Assembly (NCBI GenBank): GCA_046542995.1
Contig: JBKHAH010000006.1
Span: forward strand, 1-64,000
Length of the DNA: 64,000 bases
Origin: Perlabentimonas sp046542995
GTDB lineage: Bacteria; Bacteroidota; Bacteroidia; Bacteroidales; Tenuifilaceae
Reading direction: 5' to 3'
In this document: positions 53,269 through 61,435 of the stretch, piece after piece
Position numbering within the stretch: the first letter of the stretch is position 1
Layout of the letters: every line of letters begins with the position of its first letter
Notes under the pieces: model-generated
Databases searched by the model: none
Told to the model about the DNA's origin: nothing
Seen by the model: only the letters and a program-made list of their open reading frames with translations
Translations under genes and position numbers: made by a program

Positions 53269-54030
53269 GTGAAACTTACATTTTTAGGAACTGGCACATC
53301 ACAAGGAGTACCTGTAATAGCCTGCACCTGCCCTGCATGCCAATCAACCGACCCTCACGATAAAAGACTTAGAACTGCTGCGCTTATTGAGCATGAAGAC
53401 ACAACCATTCTTATTGATGCTGGTCCAGATTTTCGGCAGCAAATGCTAAGAGCCGAGGTGAAATCTTTAGATTCAATTCTTTTAACTCACGAGCACCGCG
53501 ACCACATTGCAGGTCTTGACGATGTGCGAGCGTTTAACTTTATACAAAAGCGCCCAATGGATATATGGGCAGAAAAGCGAGTGCAAAATGCAATTAAAAA
53601 AGATTTTGATTACGTTTTTGCTGAGAATAAATATCCAGGAGTACCAGATATGAGGCTTAATACAATTGATGGTCTTCCTTTTAACGTTAATGGAATTAAC
53701 ATTATTCCCATTAGAGCCTACCATTATAAAATGCCGGTTTATGGATTTCGTTTTGGTGATTTTACCTACATCACCGATGCGAATTTTATTTCGGAGCAAG
53801 AGAAGGAGAAGATTATTGGCTCTAAGTACTTAGTTATAAATGCTCTTAGAAAACAGAAGCATATTTCGCACTTCTCGCTACCTGAGGCACTTAAGTTTAT
53901 TGCAGAAATTAGTCCACGTAAAGCATTCATAACGCACATCAGTCATCAAATGGGGTTTAGCAAAGATGTTAACAAGGAGCTACCTGATAATGTTTGCCTT
54001 GCTTACGATGGCCTAGTGGTTGAGTGTTGA
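53269..54030 (+). CDS. MBL-fold metallo-hydrolase (PhnP-like)
   Basis: The protein is 253 aa, starting with GTG at 53269. FLGTGTSQGVP then CTCPACQS is the PhnP/lipoate-type start, with extra Cys residues probably binding structural zinc. ILLTHEHRDHIAGLDD (~residues 71-86) is the HxHxDH metal motif. The Asp ligand in YITDANF and the final His in ITHISHQMGF complete the site. PhnP-like enzymes hydrolyse cyclic ribosyl phosphates or 5'-phosphodiesters. Confidence 0.88.
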   Translation: MKLTFLGTGTSQGVPVIACTCPACQSTDPHDKRLRTAALIEHEDTTILIDAGPDFRQQMLRAEVKSLDSILLTHEHRDHIAGLDDVRAFNFIQKRPMDIWAEKRVQNAIKKDFDYVFAENKYPGVPDMRLNTIDGLPFNVNGINIIPIRAYHYKMPVYGFRFGDFTYITDANFISEQEKEKIIGSKYLVINALRKQKHISHFSLPEALKFIAEISPRKAFITHISHQMGFSKDVNKELPDNVCLAYDGLVVEC

Positions 54031-54086
54031 ATGTAACTATATACGCAACTGCTTACTAATTGCAAAGCCAAATATTAAACACAAAC

Positions 54087-55175
54087 ATGCTATCGGAACC
54101 AACGCTAATAGTTAATAAGGAGATATGCCGAGCCAACATAAAAAACATGGCTCAAAAGGCGCAAGACCTAGGAATTAAACTGAGACCCCATTTTAAAACT
54201 CACCAAAGTCATACTATAGGCAGATGGTTTAGGAATTATGGAATTACAAGCATAGCTGTTTCATCGCCAAATATGGCACAATACTTTGCTGATGATGGAT
54301 GGAGTGATATTACCATTGCATTTCCGTTTATCCCTGATCAATCCGATGCAATCAACAGCTTAGCCAAAAAGGTTGAACTACAAGTCACTGTATCCTCCTT
54401 AGGAAATGCAATAATGGCTTCGCAAAGCATCCTAAGCAAAATGAGTGTGCTAATAGAGATTGATAGCGGACAGGGGCGTTCAGGTGTTAATTCAAACGAT
54501 AGCAATGAAATTAACAGTATAATAAGCATCCTATTAAAAAATCAGAATGTTAATTTTCTGGGATTCTTAACCCACGCAGGACAATCGTACCAGCTTAAAC
54601 CGAATCAGCTCCCTGATTTTAATAACAATATCTGCAAATTGCTTTCATCCCTAAAGAGAAACTGGATAACTGATTTTCCAAACCTTATTATATCTTACGG
54701 TGATACCCCAACCAGCGTTATATGCAATAGCTTTCAGGGCATGGATGAGCTGCGCCCAGGGAACTTCATCTTTTTTGATATGCAACAGGCCAATCAGGGC
54801 GTATGCTCCACCAGTGATATTGCCATTGCTCTGGCAGTCCCATTAGTTAGCGTGTATGCTGATAAATTAAAAGCCATTGTTTGGGGCGGTGCCGTTCATC
54901 TTTCCAAGGATTTTTATATTGATACCGATGGGAATAAATCGTTCGGGGCAGTATGCAAACTTCATGCAGATTTAACATGGTCGGAGCCAATACAAGGGGT
55001 TTACCTTGAGTCAGTCTCGCAGGAGCATGGCGTAATTAAAGCCCAAGATATTGAGGCTTTTAAAAGAATTGAGAATGAAGAACACCTGGCAATCCTGCCA
55101 GCTCACTCCTGCCTGGCAGTTCACTCAATGAGGGAGCTCTGGATAGATGGTTACGGAAAAACTCCAACATTGTAG
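54087..55175 (+). CDS. DSD1/D-threonine aldolase-like PLP enzyme
   Basis: The protein is 362 aa from the ATG at 54087 (MLSEPTLIVNKEICRANI); the upstream ATG at 54060 is less likely by family alignment. The fold-type III PLP barrel with the Schiff-base Lys in RPHFKTHQS is typical of the DSD1/D-threonine aldolase group. The C-terminal PAHSCLAVHSM resembles the His/Cys metal-binding end of D-serine dehydratase. It likely acts on a D-amino acid or hydroxy-amino acid. It is 5 bp upstream of the TatD gene. Confidence 0.8.
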   Translation: MLSEPTLIVNKEICRANIKNMAQKAQDLGIKLRPHFKTHQSHTIGRWFRNYGITSIAVSSPNMAQYFADDGWSDITIAFPFIPDQSDAINSLAKKVELQVTVSSLGNAIMASQSILSKMSVLIEIDSGQGRSGVNSNDSNEINSIISILLKNQNVNFLGFLTHAGQSYQLKPNQLPDFNNNICKLLSSLKRNWITDFPNLIISYGDTPTSVICNSFQGMDELRPGNFIFFDMQQANQGVCSTSDIAIALAVPLVSVYADKLKAIVWGGAVHLSKDFYIDTDGNKSFGAVCKLHADLTWSEPIQGVYLESVSQEHGVIKAQDIEAFKRIENEEHLAILPAHSCLAVHSMRELWIDGYGKTPTL

Positions 55176-55180
55176 CAGCT

Positions 55181-55855
55181 ATGCCATTCGTAAATTTCCA
55201 TACCCACTTGCCTAAATATCATGAGGATGAGATTGCCATTAGGAGTATCATGCTAAAAGATTTTAAGCATGATGCCGTTTCTGAACCATGTACCGTTGGT
55301 ATTCATCCATGGGAGACTGATACTGCTATTAGTGATGAGCAAATTGAAAGATTAAATAGCATTATGCAGAATGCTAACGTTATTGGTGTTGGCGAAGTTG
55401 GACTGGATAAGCTAAAGGGCGGGGAGCTGGAAATTCAGGAGAGGATCTTTAATAAGCAGATAGATATTGCATACAAGCATGGTAAGCCACTTGTGATACA
55501 TTGTATAAAAGCATGGGATATACTACTTAAAAGTAGAAGCGAAAAGCCTAAAGGGATTAGCTGGGGCATTCATGGTTTTAATGGGAATGCCATGCTGGCA
55601 AAGCAGCTTACCAATGCTGGATTCTATATTTCAGTAGGGGCGCACCTGCTTAACCCCAAATCAAAAATAGCAAGATGCTTAGCAACCATCCCAAAAGGAA
55701 GATTACTTTTTGAAACCGATGAGGATGACCTTAGGGTTGAACAAATTTATGTTTCTGCCAGCAAAATTATTGGAATGCCCCTAACTGAACTTAAGGAGCT
55801 GGTTTATGATAATTACAAATGTTTTTTTGCAAACAAATTACTAGACACTCGATGA
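55181..55855 (+). CDS. TatD-family metal-dependent hydrolase
   Basis: The protein is 224 aa. NFHTHLPKY holds the first metal site (HxH), GIHPWET and GEVGLDKL the second set, and HCIKAWDI, GIHGFNGN and LFETDEDD supply the remaining His and Asp ligands. TatD-like proteins are DNases and RNases or D-amino-acid-tRNA processing enzymes. It is probably co-transcribed with the upstream PLP enzyme. Confidence 0.88.
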   Translation: MPFVNFHTHLPKYHEDEIAIRSIMLKDFKHDAVSEPCTVGIHPWETDTAISDEQIERLNSIMQNANVIGVGEVGLDKLKGGELEIQERIFNKQIDIAYKHGKPLVIHCIKAWDILLKSRSEKPKGISWGIHGFNGNAMLAKQLTNAGFYISVGAHLLNPKSKIARCLATIPKGRLLFETDEDDLRVEQIYVSASKIIGMPLTELKELVYDNYKCFFANKLLDTR

Positions 55856-55858
55856 TGG

Positions 55859-56275
55859 CTATTCTCCAATAATTTTCACCAGCACCCTCTTCTTCCTTTT
55901 CCCATCAAATTCACCGTAAAATATTTGCTCCCAGGGTCCAAAATCAAGCTTACCCTCAGTAACTGCAACCACTACCTCGCGCCCCATGATGGTTCGTTTT
56001 AAATGTCCATCGGCATTATCCTCAAAACCATTGTGCTTGTATTGCGAATGGGGTTTCTCTGGAGCCAGCTTCTCTAACCACACCTCAAAGTCGTGGTGCA
56101 GACCGCTCTCATCATCGTTAATAAATACGCTTGAAGTGATGTGCATTGAATTAACCAGAACCAGCCCCTCCTCTATTCCGCTATCCTGCAGGCACTGTTC
56201 AACATCAGGTGTAATGTTTATTAGTTCACGCCTTTTACTAGTATCAAACCAAAGCTCTTTACGGTAACTCTTCAT
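55859..56275 (-). CDS. YjbQ/UPF0047 family protein
   Basis: The protein is 138 aa. Motifs ELWFDTSKRRELINITPDVEQ, MHITSSVFINDDESGLHHDFE and the His-rich middle (PHSQYKHNGFEDNADGHLKR) with C-terminal GPWEQIFYGEFDGKRKKRV define the YjbQ family. Members act weakly as thiamine-phosphate synthases; their physiological role is not settled. It is convergent with the TatD gene, 3 bp apart. Confidence 0.93.
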   Translation of the reverse strand: MKSYRKELWFDTSKRRELINITPDVEQCLQDSGIEEGLVLVNSMHITSSVFINDDESGLHHDFEVWLEKLAPEKPHSQYKHNGFEDNADGHLKRTIMGREVVVAVTEGKLDFGPWEQIFYGEFDGKRKKRVLVKIIGE

Positions 56276-56437
56276 AATAATTCTATTTAATATCTTTGAA
56301 AAAAAAACGGCGGATTCATTAATTATTACAAAATACCACCACGAATATTTATGAGATGATCACATTAGCATTTTATCATAGTATATTAACCGACTAATGA
56401 AAATGACTTTTATTATTCTCGCTATTAAGGATTGTTA

Positions 56438-56761
56438 TTACTCCTCCTCCCTTTTCGCTTTTACTTTAATGGTTTGGGTTGATACAAGACCAAATGTAAG
56501 GCTGCTAATAATAAAGTCACCAACACTAAATCTAGTTACAACTTGACAGTTTCCGTCACCTGGTGTATTAATACTTGCTCTGCCTGCAGGGACTAGACCC
56601 CATAATAACCAAACCTGTTTACCCTTGGCATAAGTATATTCTGACCCTTGAGTTTCTATATATTCTCCAACACTAGTTTTTGTTGTCATACAAGATGTCA
56701 AGGATGAGAAAATGAAAATTGCCAGAATTATTATTCGCGTAAGTGATTTTAAATTATTCAT
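56438..56761 (-). CDS. Bor-family lipoprotein
   Basis: The protein is 107 aa. The lipobox (SSLTSC, Cys ~24) is followed by the Bor/Iss motifs GKQVWLLWGLVPAGRAS and GNCQVVTRFSVGDFIISSLTFG. Lambda Bor and ColV Iss promote serum resistance in enterobacteria, but the family is broad and its function here is unknown. The gene lies next to the attC-like element at ~57.0 kb and may belong to the cassette region, although it lacks a downstream element of its own. Confidence 0.82.
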   Translation of the reverse strand: MNNLKSLTRIIILAIFIFSSLTSCMTTKTSVGEYIETQGSEYTYAKGKQVWLLWGLVPAGRASINTPGDGNCQVVTRFSVGDFIISSLTFGLVSTQTIKVKAKREEE

Positions 56762-56967
56762 TTTAAGAAAGTTTTAGTAATACTACAAACGTTAAGTTAA
56801 TGATAAAGTTAATAATACTTTTCGTTTTTTGCAAGGCTTATGGAAGTGATATTGATATTTAAAAATATTTTGGATGATACATTATCTTCAATCATTGTAT
56901 TCTCTCCCTATTGTTTCTTCAGTATAGAATTTATTTTTAGGGCTCTAGGTTCATTACATGCTCTTTG
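56762..56967. other. intergenic AT-rich region before element A
   Basis: 206 bp with no plausible ORF. It may contain the promoter of the Bor-like gene. The neighbouring attC-like element A begins near 56968. Confidence 0.35.
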
Positions 56968-57100
56968 GTGCTTAGATGACTAGCGAATAACCAGTTGCGA
57001 GGTTAGGACGACCCTTATCGTAAATATAAGAAAAAATAAATCAGCGAGCAACCTTGCAATGCTATTGTGGCGTAAATGGATATAGGGCTTATTGTGCCCT
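56968..57100 (-). repeat. attC-like hairpin element A
   Basis: About 130 bp following the HepT stop codon (minus orientation). It shares ~85 bp of clear homology with element B: 57041-57091 reads tcagcgagcaaccttgcaat at its start and differs at about 6-7 of 52 positions from 57892-57942. The minus-strand 5' arm GGGCACAATAAGCCCTATAT pairs imperfectly with the far end near 56980-57000 (AATAACCAGTTGCG, 10 of 13 to its partner). Its outer triplet is AAT rather than AAC and its far boundary is uncertain, so it looks decayed. Seen directly as a repeat; attC-like by structure. Confidence 0.55.
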
Positions 57101-57105
57101 GTGCA

Positions 57106-57441
57106 TTATTGCCTGCTCTTGAGTTCCCTTTCGATTATCTCTTCGATTTGGGATTTATTTTCAGGAAGGTGATTATAGGCAACATCCCAAATAATTTCAT
57201 AATCTATTCCAAAATATTCGTGAGAGATTTTGTTTCTTAACAAATACATTTCAGCCCAAGGAACGTCAGGGTATTTTGATTTTATTTCAACAGGAATACT
57301 CTTCGATGCTTCACCAATAATTTCAAAGTTTCTAATAACTGCGTCAACTGTTTTATAATCCTTTTTAAAACTCTCATAAGTATGTTCTGCAATATATTCA
57401 GATATTCTTAACATCGCCGTTAGCAAGTCATCGAGATACAT
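57106..57441 (-). CDS. hepT: HepT-like DUF86 toxin
   Basis: The protein is 111 aa and all-helical. The RX4HXY motif occurs exactly as RNKISHEYF (residues ~69-77), the catalytic site of HepT family proteins. LRISEYIAEHTYESFKKD and IIGEASKSIPVEI are the other family blocks. In MntA-HepT modules the nucleotidyltransferase polyadenylates or AMPylates the HepT Tyr to silence it. Here the Tyr follows His by one residue, as required. It is 28 bp downstream of mntA. Confidence 0.92.
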   Translation of the reverse strand: MYLDDLLTAMLRISEYIAEHTYESFKKDYKTVDAVIRNFEIIGEASKSIPVEIKSKYPDVPWAEMYLLRNKISHEYFGIDYEIIWDVAYNHLPENKSQIEEIIERELKSRQ

Positions 57442-57469
57442 ATTGTACGTTCTGTCTTTTTCTTCACAA

Positions 57470-57760
57470 TCAGACGTAGGTTACTTTATTTAAGATATTG
57501 TCCTTTATTTGGTCTTTCAACGCATTCTTTGTTACTAAGTCTATTTTCCTTTTAAATACTTCTTCAAGATAAAGTTCTAGCGAAAAGAATTTCCAGCCAA
57601 TTGGTTTTTCTAATTCAACAAGAATGTCAATATCACTTTCTTCTGAAAAATCACCTTCTGAAAATGACCCAAATAGTCCAATTTCTTTAACCGAATAATT
57701 ACGGTAAAGAATTGGTTTCAACTCTTTTAGTTTTGTTAGTATGTCATTCTTTGTAATCAT
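57470..57760 (-). CDS. mntA: MntA-like minimal nucleotidyltransferase antitoxin
   Basis: The protein is 96 aa from the ATG at 57760 (MITKNDILTKLKELKPIL). The GSX10DXD motif is exact: GSFSEGDFSEESDIDILVE, plus the third Asp in the KRKIDLV strand. The first ATG (57787) would lie upstream of the -7 box and is excluded. It modifies HepT to neutralise it. The pair sits between two attC-like elements, each following a gene stop, so it has the position of a cassette. Confidence 0.92.
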   Translation of the reverse strand: MITKNDILTKLKELKPILYRNYSVKEIGLFGSFSEGDFSEESDIDILVELEKPIGWKFFSLELYLEEVFKRKIDLVTKNALKDQIKDNILNKVTYV

Positions 57761-57764
57761 AATC

Positions 57765-57772
57765 CAAAGATA
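57765..57772 (-). promoter_or_regulatory. -7 box immediately before mntA (possible leaderless start)
   Basis: On the minus strand TATCTTTG (57772-57765) is an exact TAnnTTTG match only 4 bases before the ATG at 57760. With the usual spacing transcription would begin at or within the start codon, giving a leaderless mRNA. Alternatively translation starts elsewhere. Confidence 0.4.
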
Positions 57773-57818
57773 ACGCTTTCTTTTCAATGGAAATATGTTC
57801 TGGACTCATTTTTACATC

Positions 57819-57950
57819 GCCCCCAACTGCTGAGGGTATGACCAGTTTGGGTTTACGCCAACCCTACTAGTAAAGGTAAGAAAATATTCTGTCAGCGAGC
57901 AACCTTGCTATGCTTTTGTGGGGTAAATGGTTATAGGCCTTGTTGGCAGC
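57819..57950 (-). repeat. attC-like hairpin element B
   Basis: About 132 bp between the stop of the K+ channel gene (57960) and the mntA start. On the minus strand it begins GCCAACAAGGCCTATAACC and ends in ...CAGTTGGGGGC. The ends CCAAC (complement of 57942-57946) and GTTGG (complement of 57823-57827) are exact inverted repeats. The inner arms TATAACCATTTACCCC and the far GTAAACCC-ACTGGTCATA region pair imperfectly. Element A is its homologue. Size and AAC/GTT cores match element C at 480-610. Confidence 0.6.
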
Positions 57951-57959
57951 TGGCGATTA

Positions 57960-58751
57960 TTAATCAATCTCTTTCCCACAATGAGGACATTTTTTAGATT
58001 CTTTATCAGATTTGCCAATCTTTTCCATAAATCCAGCACTTACAAGTCCAGTTGGCAAAGCAACTAATCCAATTCCTAAAACTGCAATTAATCCACTCAC
58101 AAATTTTCCAAATCCTGTTATTGGATAAACATCTCCGTATCCGACCGTTGTCAATGTAGCAATTGCCCACCAAAAACTTGCAACAATGTTTGGAAACTTA
58201 TCAGGTTGAGCCTGACCCTCAATGTAGTACATTAGAAATGAAGCAATTATTAAAATCAATAGCGTAATAAATCCAGTAATCGCTAATTCTGCTTTTTTCT
58301 CTTTAAAAACTGTCCATATCAGGTTGAGAGAATTGTTATACCTGTTTATTTTTAAAATTCTCATAAATCTCATTAGTCGAAGCATCCTGAGAAATCTCAG
58401 GTCAACTTTAGTAAGGAATGGGAGATAAAAAGGGATAATTGCTAATAAATCAATCAGACCATATGCTGAAAAAATAAATTTAAAAGCAGATTTTATCCTG
58501 CTGCTTGATGGATAAGTCAAATCAGAAACATAAATTCTCAAGATGTACTCAATTGAAAAAATAATAACTGATATTATCTCAAAGGTTCTTAGAAATCCTT
58601 GAAATGGCTTATATATTTCAGGAATTGTCTCAAAAATTATTGCTATCACATTTAATACAATTAAAATCATAATAGCATAATCAAAAGTCAAGTTAATCCT
58701 TGAACCATGGTCTCCTTTTTCAACTAATCTATATACTTTATGTTTGATCAT
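57960..58751 (-). CDS. voltage-gated-type K+ channel with C-terminal zinc-ribbon half
   Basis: The protein is 263 aa with six TM segments. S4-like DLRFLRMLRLMRFMRILKI carries five basic residues (RxxRxxRxxR), so voltage sensing is possible. The pore has TTVGYGD (~residues 202-208), the K+ signature. The short cytoplasmic C-terminus ends in KKCPHCGKEID, a single CxxC knuckle (half a zinc ribbon). No CNBD is present. G+C is low in sampled lines (for example 15-16 of 60 bases in two lines) compared with about 25 of 60 in the neighbouring sugar-mutase gene. It sits directly upstream of attC-like element B, in the cassette-like island. Confidence 0.9.
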   Translation of the reverse strand: MIKHKVYRLVEKGDHGSRINLTFDYAIMILIVLNVIAIIFETIPEIYKPFQGFLRTFEIISVIIFSIEYILRIYVSDLTYPSSSRIKSAFKFIFSAYGLIDLLAIIPFYLPFLTKVDLRFLRMLRLMRFMRILKINRYNNSLNLIWTVFKEKKAELAITGFITLLILIIASFLMYYIEGQAQPDKFPNIVASFWWAIATLTTVGYGDVYPITGFGKFVSGLIAVLGIGLVALPTGLVSAGFMEKIGKSDKESKKCPHCGKEID

Positions 58752-58804
58752 TATTGTAATGTTTCAATTTTGCAGGTTGCTCTTCTGCTTGCACTTAAAC
58801 ACCC

Positions 58805-60547
58805 CTATACACCCAACTCATCAATAATAGCATCAATTTTATCATCCAGCTCCTTTGAAACCTTCTCGTACTCTGCAATAAAATCTATACTTGCCTTTAC
58901 ACCAAAATAGAATTTAATTTTAGGCTCTGTGCCTGATGGGCGCATCGATACCTTGGTGCCATCGTCAGTTATAAACTGAAGAACATCAGATTTTGGCAGG
59001 TTTACAGGCGAAATTATATTATCCTCAAAATTCTTAACCTCCCGGGAGTTGTAATCAATAAACCTTATTACTTTGGCTCCGCCAATTTGCTTTGGTGGAT
59101 TGGCCCTATAGCTGGCCATCATACCCTGTATTTCTTCGGCACCTTCCTTCCCCTTCTTTGTAATGGATACAAGCTTCTCCTTGTATAATCCATACTTAAC
59201 ATAAATTTCAAGCAGGAGTTGGTACAAGGTTTTTCCGTTCTCCTTGGCCCAAGCTGTAATCTCTGGGAAGAAAGCGCAGGCCAAAACACCATCCTTATCG
59301 CGCATGTAATCGCTTACTAAATAGCCAAAGCTCTCCTCGGCGCCTGCTAAAAATTTCTCCTTCCCCTCCAGCTCACGAATCTTATCGGCAATATACTTAA
59401 ATCCTGTAAGCACTTCGTAACAATTAACGCCAAAGTCTTTGGCCATGCTACTTAATAAGTCGGTTGTAACAATAGTTTTTGCAATAAACTCATTACCAGC
59501 GAATAGCCCCTTCTCTTTATATTTTGTAAGAAGATAGTAAATAAGCAATGTGGCTGCCTGATTTCCGTTTAACAGTATAAATTTTCCAAGATTGTCTTTC
59601 ACGCCAATCCCTACCCTGTCGCCATCGGGGTCGGTTCCCATAACAATATCGGCATCAATTTCCTGCGCCTTTACTAGGGCAAGTTTAAGAGTAGCAGGTT
59701 CCTCTGGGTTGGGGGAAGCAACGGTTGGAAAGTTCCCGTCAATTACGTTCTGCTCAGGAATGGTTACTACCGTTGCAAAACCAAACTTATGGAGCGTTTT
59801 TGGAACCAACCTAACAGCTGCACCATGAATTGGGGTGAAAACGATCTTCAGATTTTTGTGCTTTAGGTTTATTTCGGGAGAAAGAGATAATGAGGCCAAA
59901 GTATTTGTGTAAATTTCATCTATCTCCGTTCCAATGATTTTAATCAGATTTCCATCGGCATTAAACTTAATATCACTTACTTTTGATATGCTATTTACCT
60001 CCTTGATAATCTCCTTATCGTGCGGGGCAACAATTTGGGCGCCATCATTCCAGTAAACCTTGTAACCATTGTATTCTTTAGGATTATGCGACGCAGTAAT
60101 AACAACCCCTCCGTGACATTTAAACGAGCGAATGGCAAAACTCAGCTCAGGTACAGGGCGTAAAGAATCGAAAAGGTAAACCCAAATACCATTGGCACTA
60201 AAGATTTGTGCTGCAGTTTCAGCAAACTTCATGCTGTTATTTCGGGAATCGAAAGCTATGGCAACCCTAATTTCTGGCTGATTGCAGAATTCTTTATGCA
60301 GATAGTTTGATAAACCCTGCGTTGCTTTGCCCAAGGTATATTTGTTCATTCTGTTGGTACCAGGTCCCATAACACCCCGGAGGCCACCAGTGCCAAATTC
60401 TAAATCCTTATAAAAGGCATCAGTTAGCTCCTTGGGGTTACTATTAATTAGCTCCTCTACCTGCTCGCGGGTTTGCTTGTCGTACTCGGGCTTAAGCCAC
60501 TGCTGAGCCCTGTCCAGTATTTTTTTATCAATATTTGAATTGGTCAT
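58805..60547 (-). CDS. phospho-sugar mutase (phosphoglucomutase/phosphomannomutase)
   Basis: The protein is 580 aa. The active phosphoserine lies in VVITASHNPKEYNGYKVYW (~150-168). The metal site GTDPDGDRVG lies near 305, and the sugar-binding loop AEESFGYL and the C-terminal phosphate loop MRPSGTEPKIKFYFGV are intact. It interconverts hexose-6- and -1-phosphates. Located 12 bp downstream of rfbD on the same strand, it would supply glucose-1-phosphate for the rfbA step. Confidence 0.9.
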   Translation of the reverse strand: MTNSNIDKKILDRAQQWLKPEYDKQTREQVEELINSNPKELTDAFYKDLEFGTGGLRGVMGPGTNRMNKYTLGKATQGLSNYLHKEFCNQPEIRVAIAFDSRNNSMKFAETAAQIFSANGIWVYLFDSLRPVPELSFAIRSFKCHGGVVITASHNPKEYNGYKVYWNDGAQIVAPHDKEIIKEVNSISKVSDIKFNADGNLIKIIGTEIDEIYTNTLASLSLSPEINLKHKNLKIVFTPIHGAAVRLVPKTLHKFGFATVVTIPEQNVIDGNFPTVASPNPEEPATLKLALVKAQEIDADIVMGTDPDGDRVGIGVKDNLGKFILLNGNQAATLLIYYLLTKYKEKGLFAGNEFIAKTIVTTDLLSSMAKDFGVNCYEVLTGFKYIADKIRELEGKEKFLAGAEESFGYLVSDYMRDKDGVLACAFFPEITAWAKENGKTLYQLLLEIYVKYGLYKEKLVSITKKGKEGAEEIQGMMASYRANPPKQIGGAKVIRFIDYNSREVKNFEDNIISPVNLPKSDVLQFITDDGTKVSMRPSGTEPKIKFYFGVKASIDFIAEYEKVSKELDDKIDAIIDELGV

Positions 60548-60559
60548 ATTGCTAAAAGT

Positions 60560-61435
60560 TTAATCGTTTTTCAATTGGTCTAAACATTTATGCAGACTAT
60601 CCTTCCAGTAGGGAACCTCAACGTCAAAGCATGCTTTAACCTTGTATTTATCCAGAACACTATATGGAGGCCTGCTGGCTAAAGTTTTAAAATCTTTGCT
60701 TAATATAGGAAAAATCTCGCAACTTTGCCCAATGTAGTCAGCAATTTCTTTAGCAACATCGTACCAGCTGCAAACGCCCTCGTTGGAATAATGGAATACT
60801 TCAGGAATAAAATTTTCTTTCCCTTTCAAAACAATATGGAGAATTGCCTGTGCTAGATCTTTAGCCCACGTTAATGTTCCCACCTGATCGAAAACAACCT
60901 TTAAAGATTTCTCCTCTGCTAATTTTTTGGCAATGGTCTTTACAAAGTTTTTTCCGTAAACGGAATACAGCCATGATGTTCTAATAACCATACCTATACC
61001 AGATTCAATCACGGCTATCTCTCCCTGAGCCTTAGACTTACCGTAAACGGAATTGGGATTCACCTCACAGTCCTCGTTATAGGGCTTCCATGTTTTGCCA
61101 TTAAACACATAGTCGGTAGAAACGTGTATTAATTTAGCATCGTAAGTACTTGATGCAGCTGCTAAAATTTTGGGGGCTTCGGCATTAACTCTATACGCAT
61201 TCTCTATATCCTCTTCAGCCCTGTCAACAGCAGTGTAAGCAGCACAGTTAATAATATAATCTGGCTTGTAATTATTTACATAAGCGTCCACCTGAGATTC
61301 ATTGGTAATGTCCAGGTCATCAATATCTAAAAAATTAAACGTAAGCTGCTTATACCTCTCAGCAAGATACATTAGCTCCGTGCCCAGCTGTCCTTTGGCA
61401 CCAGTTATAAGTATTTTTGTATTATTAGTAGTCAC
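60560..61435 (-). CDS. rfbD: dTDP-4-dehydrorhamnose reductase
   Basis: The protein is 291 aa from a GTG at 61435 (or 61438), giving the start VTTNNTKILITGAKGQLGTE. The longest frame (to 61510) would overlap rfbC by 86 bp. KILITGAKGQLG is the NADPH-binding Gly motif; the catalytic YGKSKAQGE (YxxxK) and ISTDYVFNG-like (VSTDYVFNGK) blocks are present. It reduces dTDP-4-keto-L-rhamnose to dTDP-L-rhamnose. It overlaps rfbC by about 11 bp, so translation is likely coupled. Confidence 0.9.
   Translation of the reverse strand: MTTNNTKILITGAKGQLGTELMYLAERYKQLTFNFLDIDDLDITNESQVDAYVNNYKPDYIINCAAYTAVDRAEEDIENAYRVNAEAPKILAAASSTYDAKLIHVSTDYVFNGKTWKPYNEDCEVNPNSVYGKSKAQGEIAVIESGIGMVIRTSWLYSVYGKNFVKTIAKKLAEEKSLKVVFDQVGTLTWAKDLAQAILHIVLKGKENFIPEVFHYSNEGVCSWYDVAKEIADYIGQSCEIFPILSKDFKTLASRPPYSVLDKYKVKACFDVEVPYWKDSLHKCLDQLKND

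Noticed and set aside
56968..57960. Calling the right island a true integron
   Set aside because: No integrase or attI is present and the core triplets do not match GTTRRRY; kept as attC-like.
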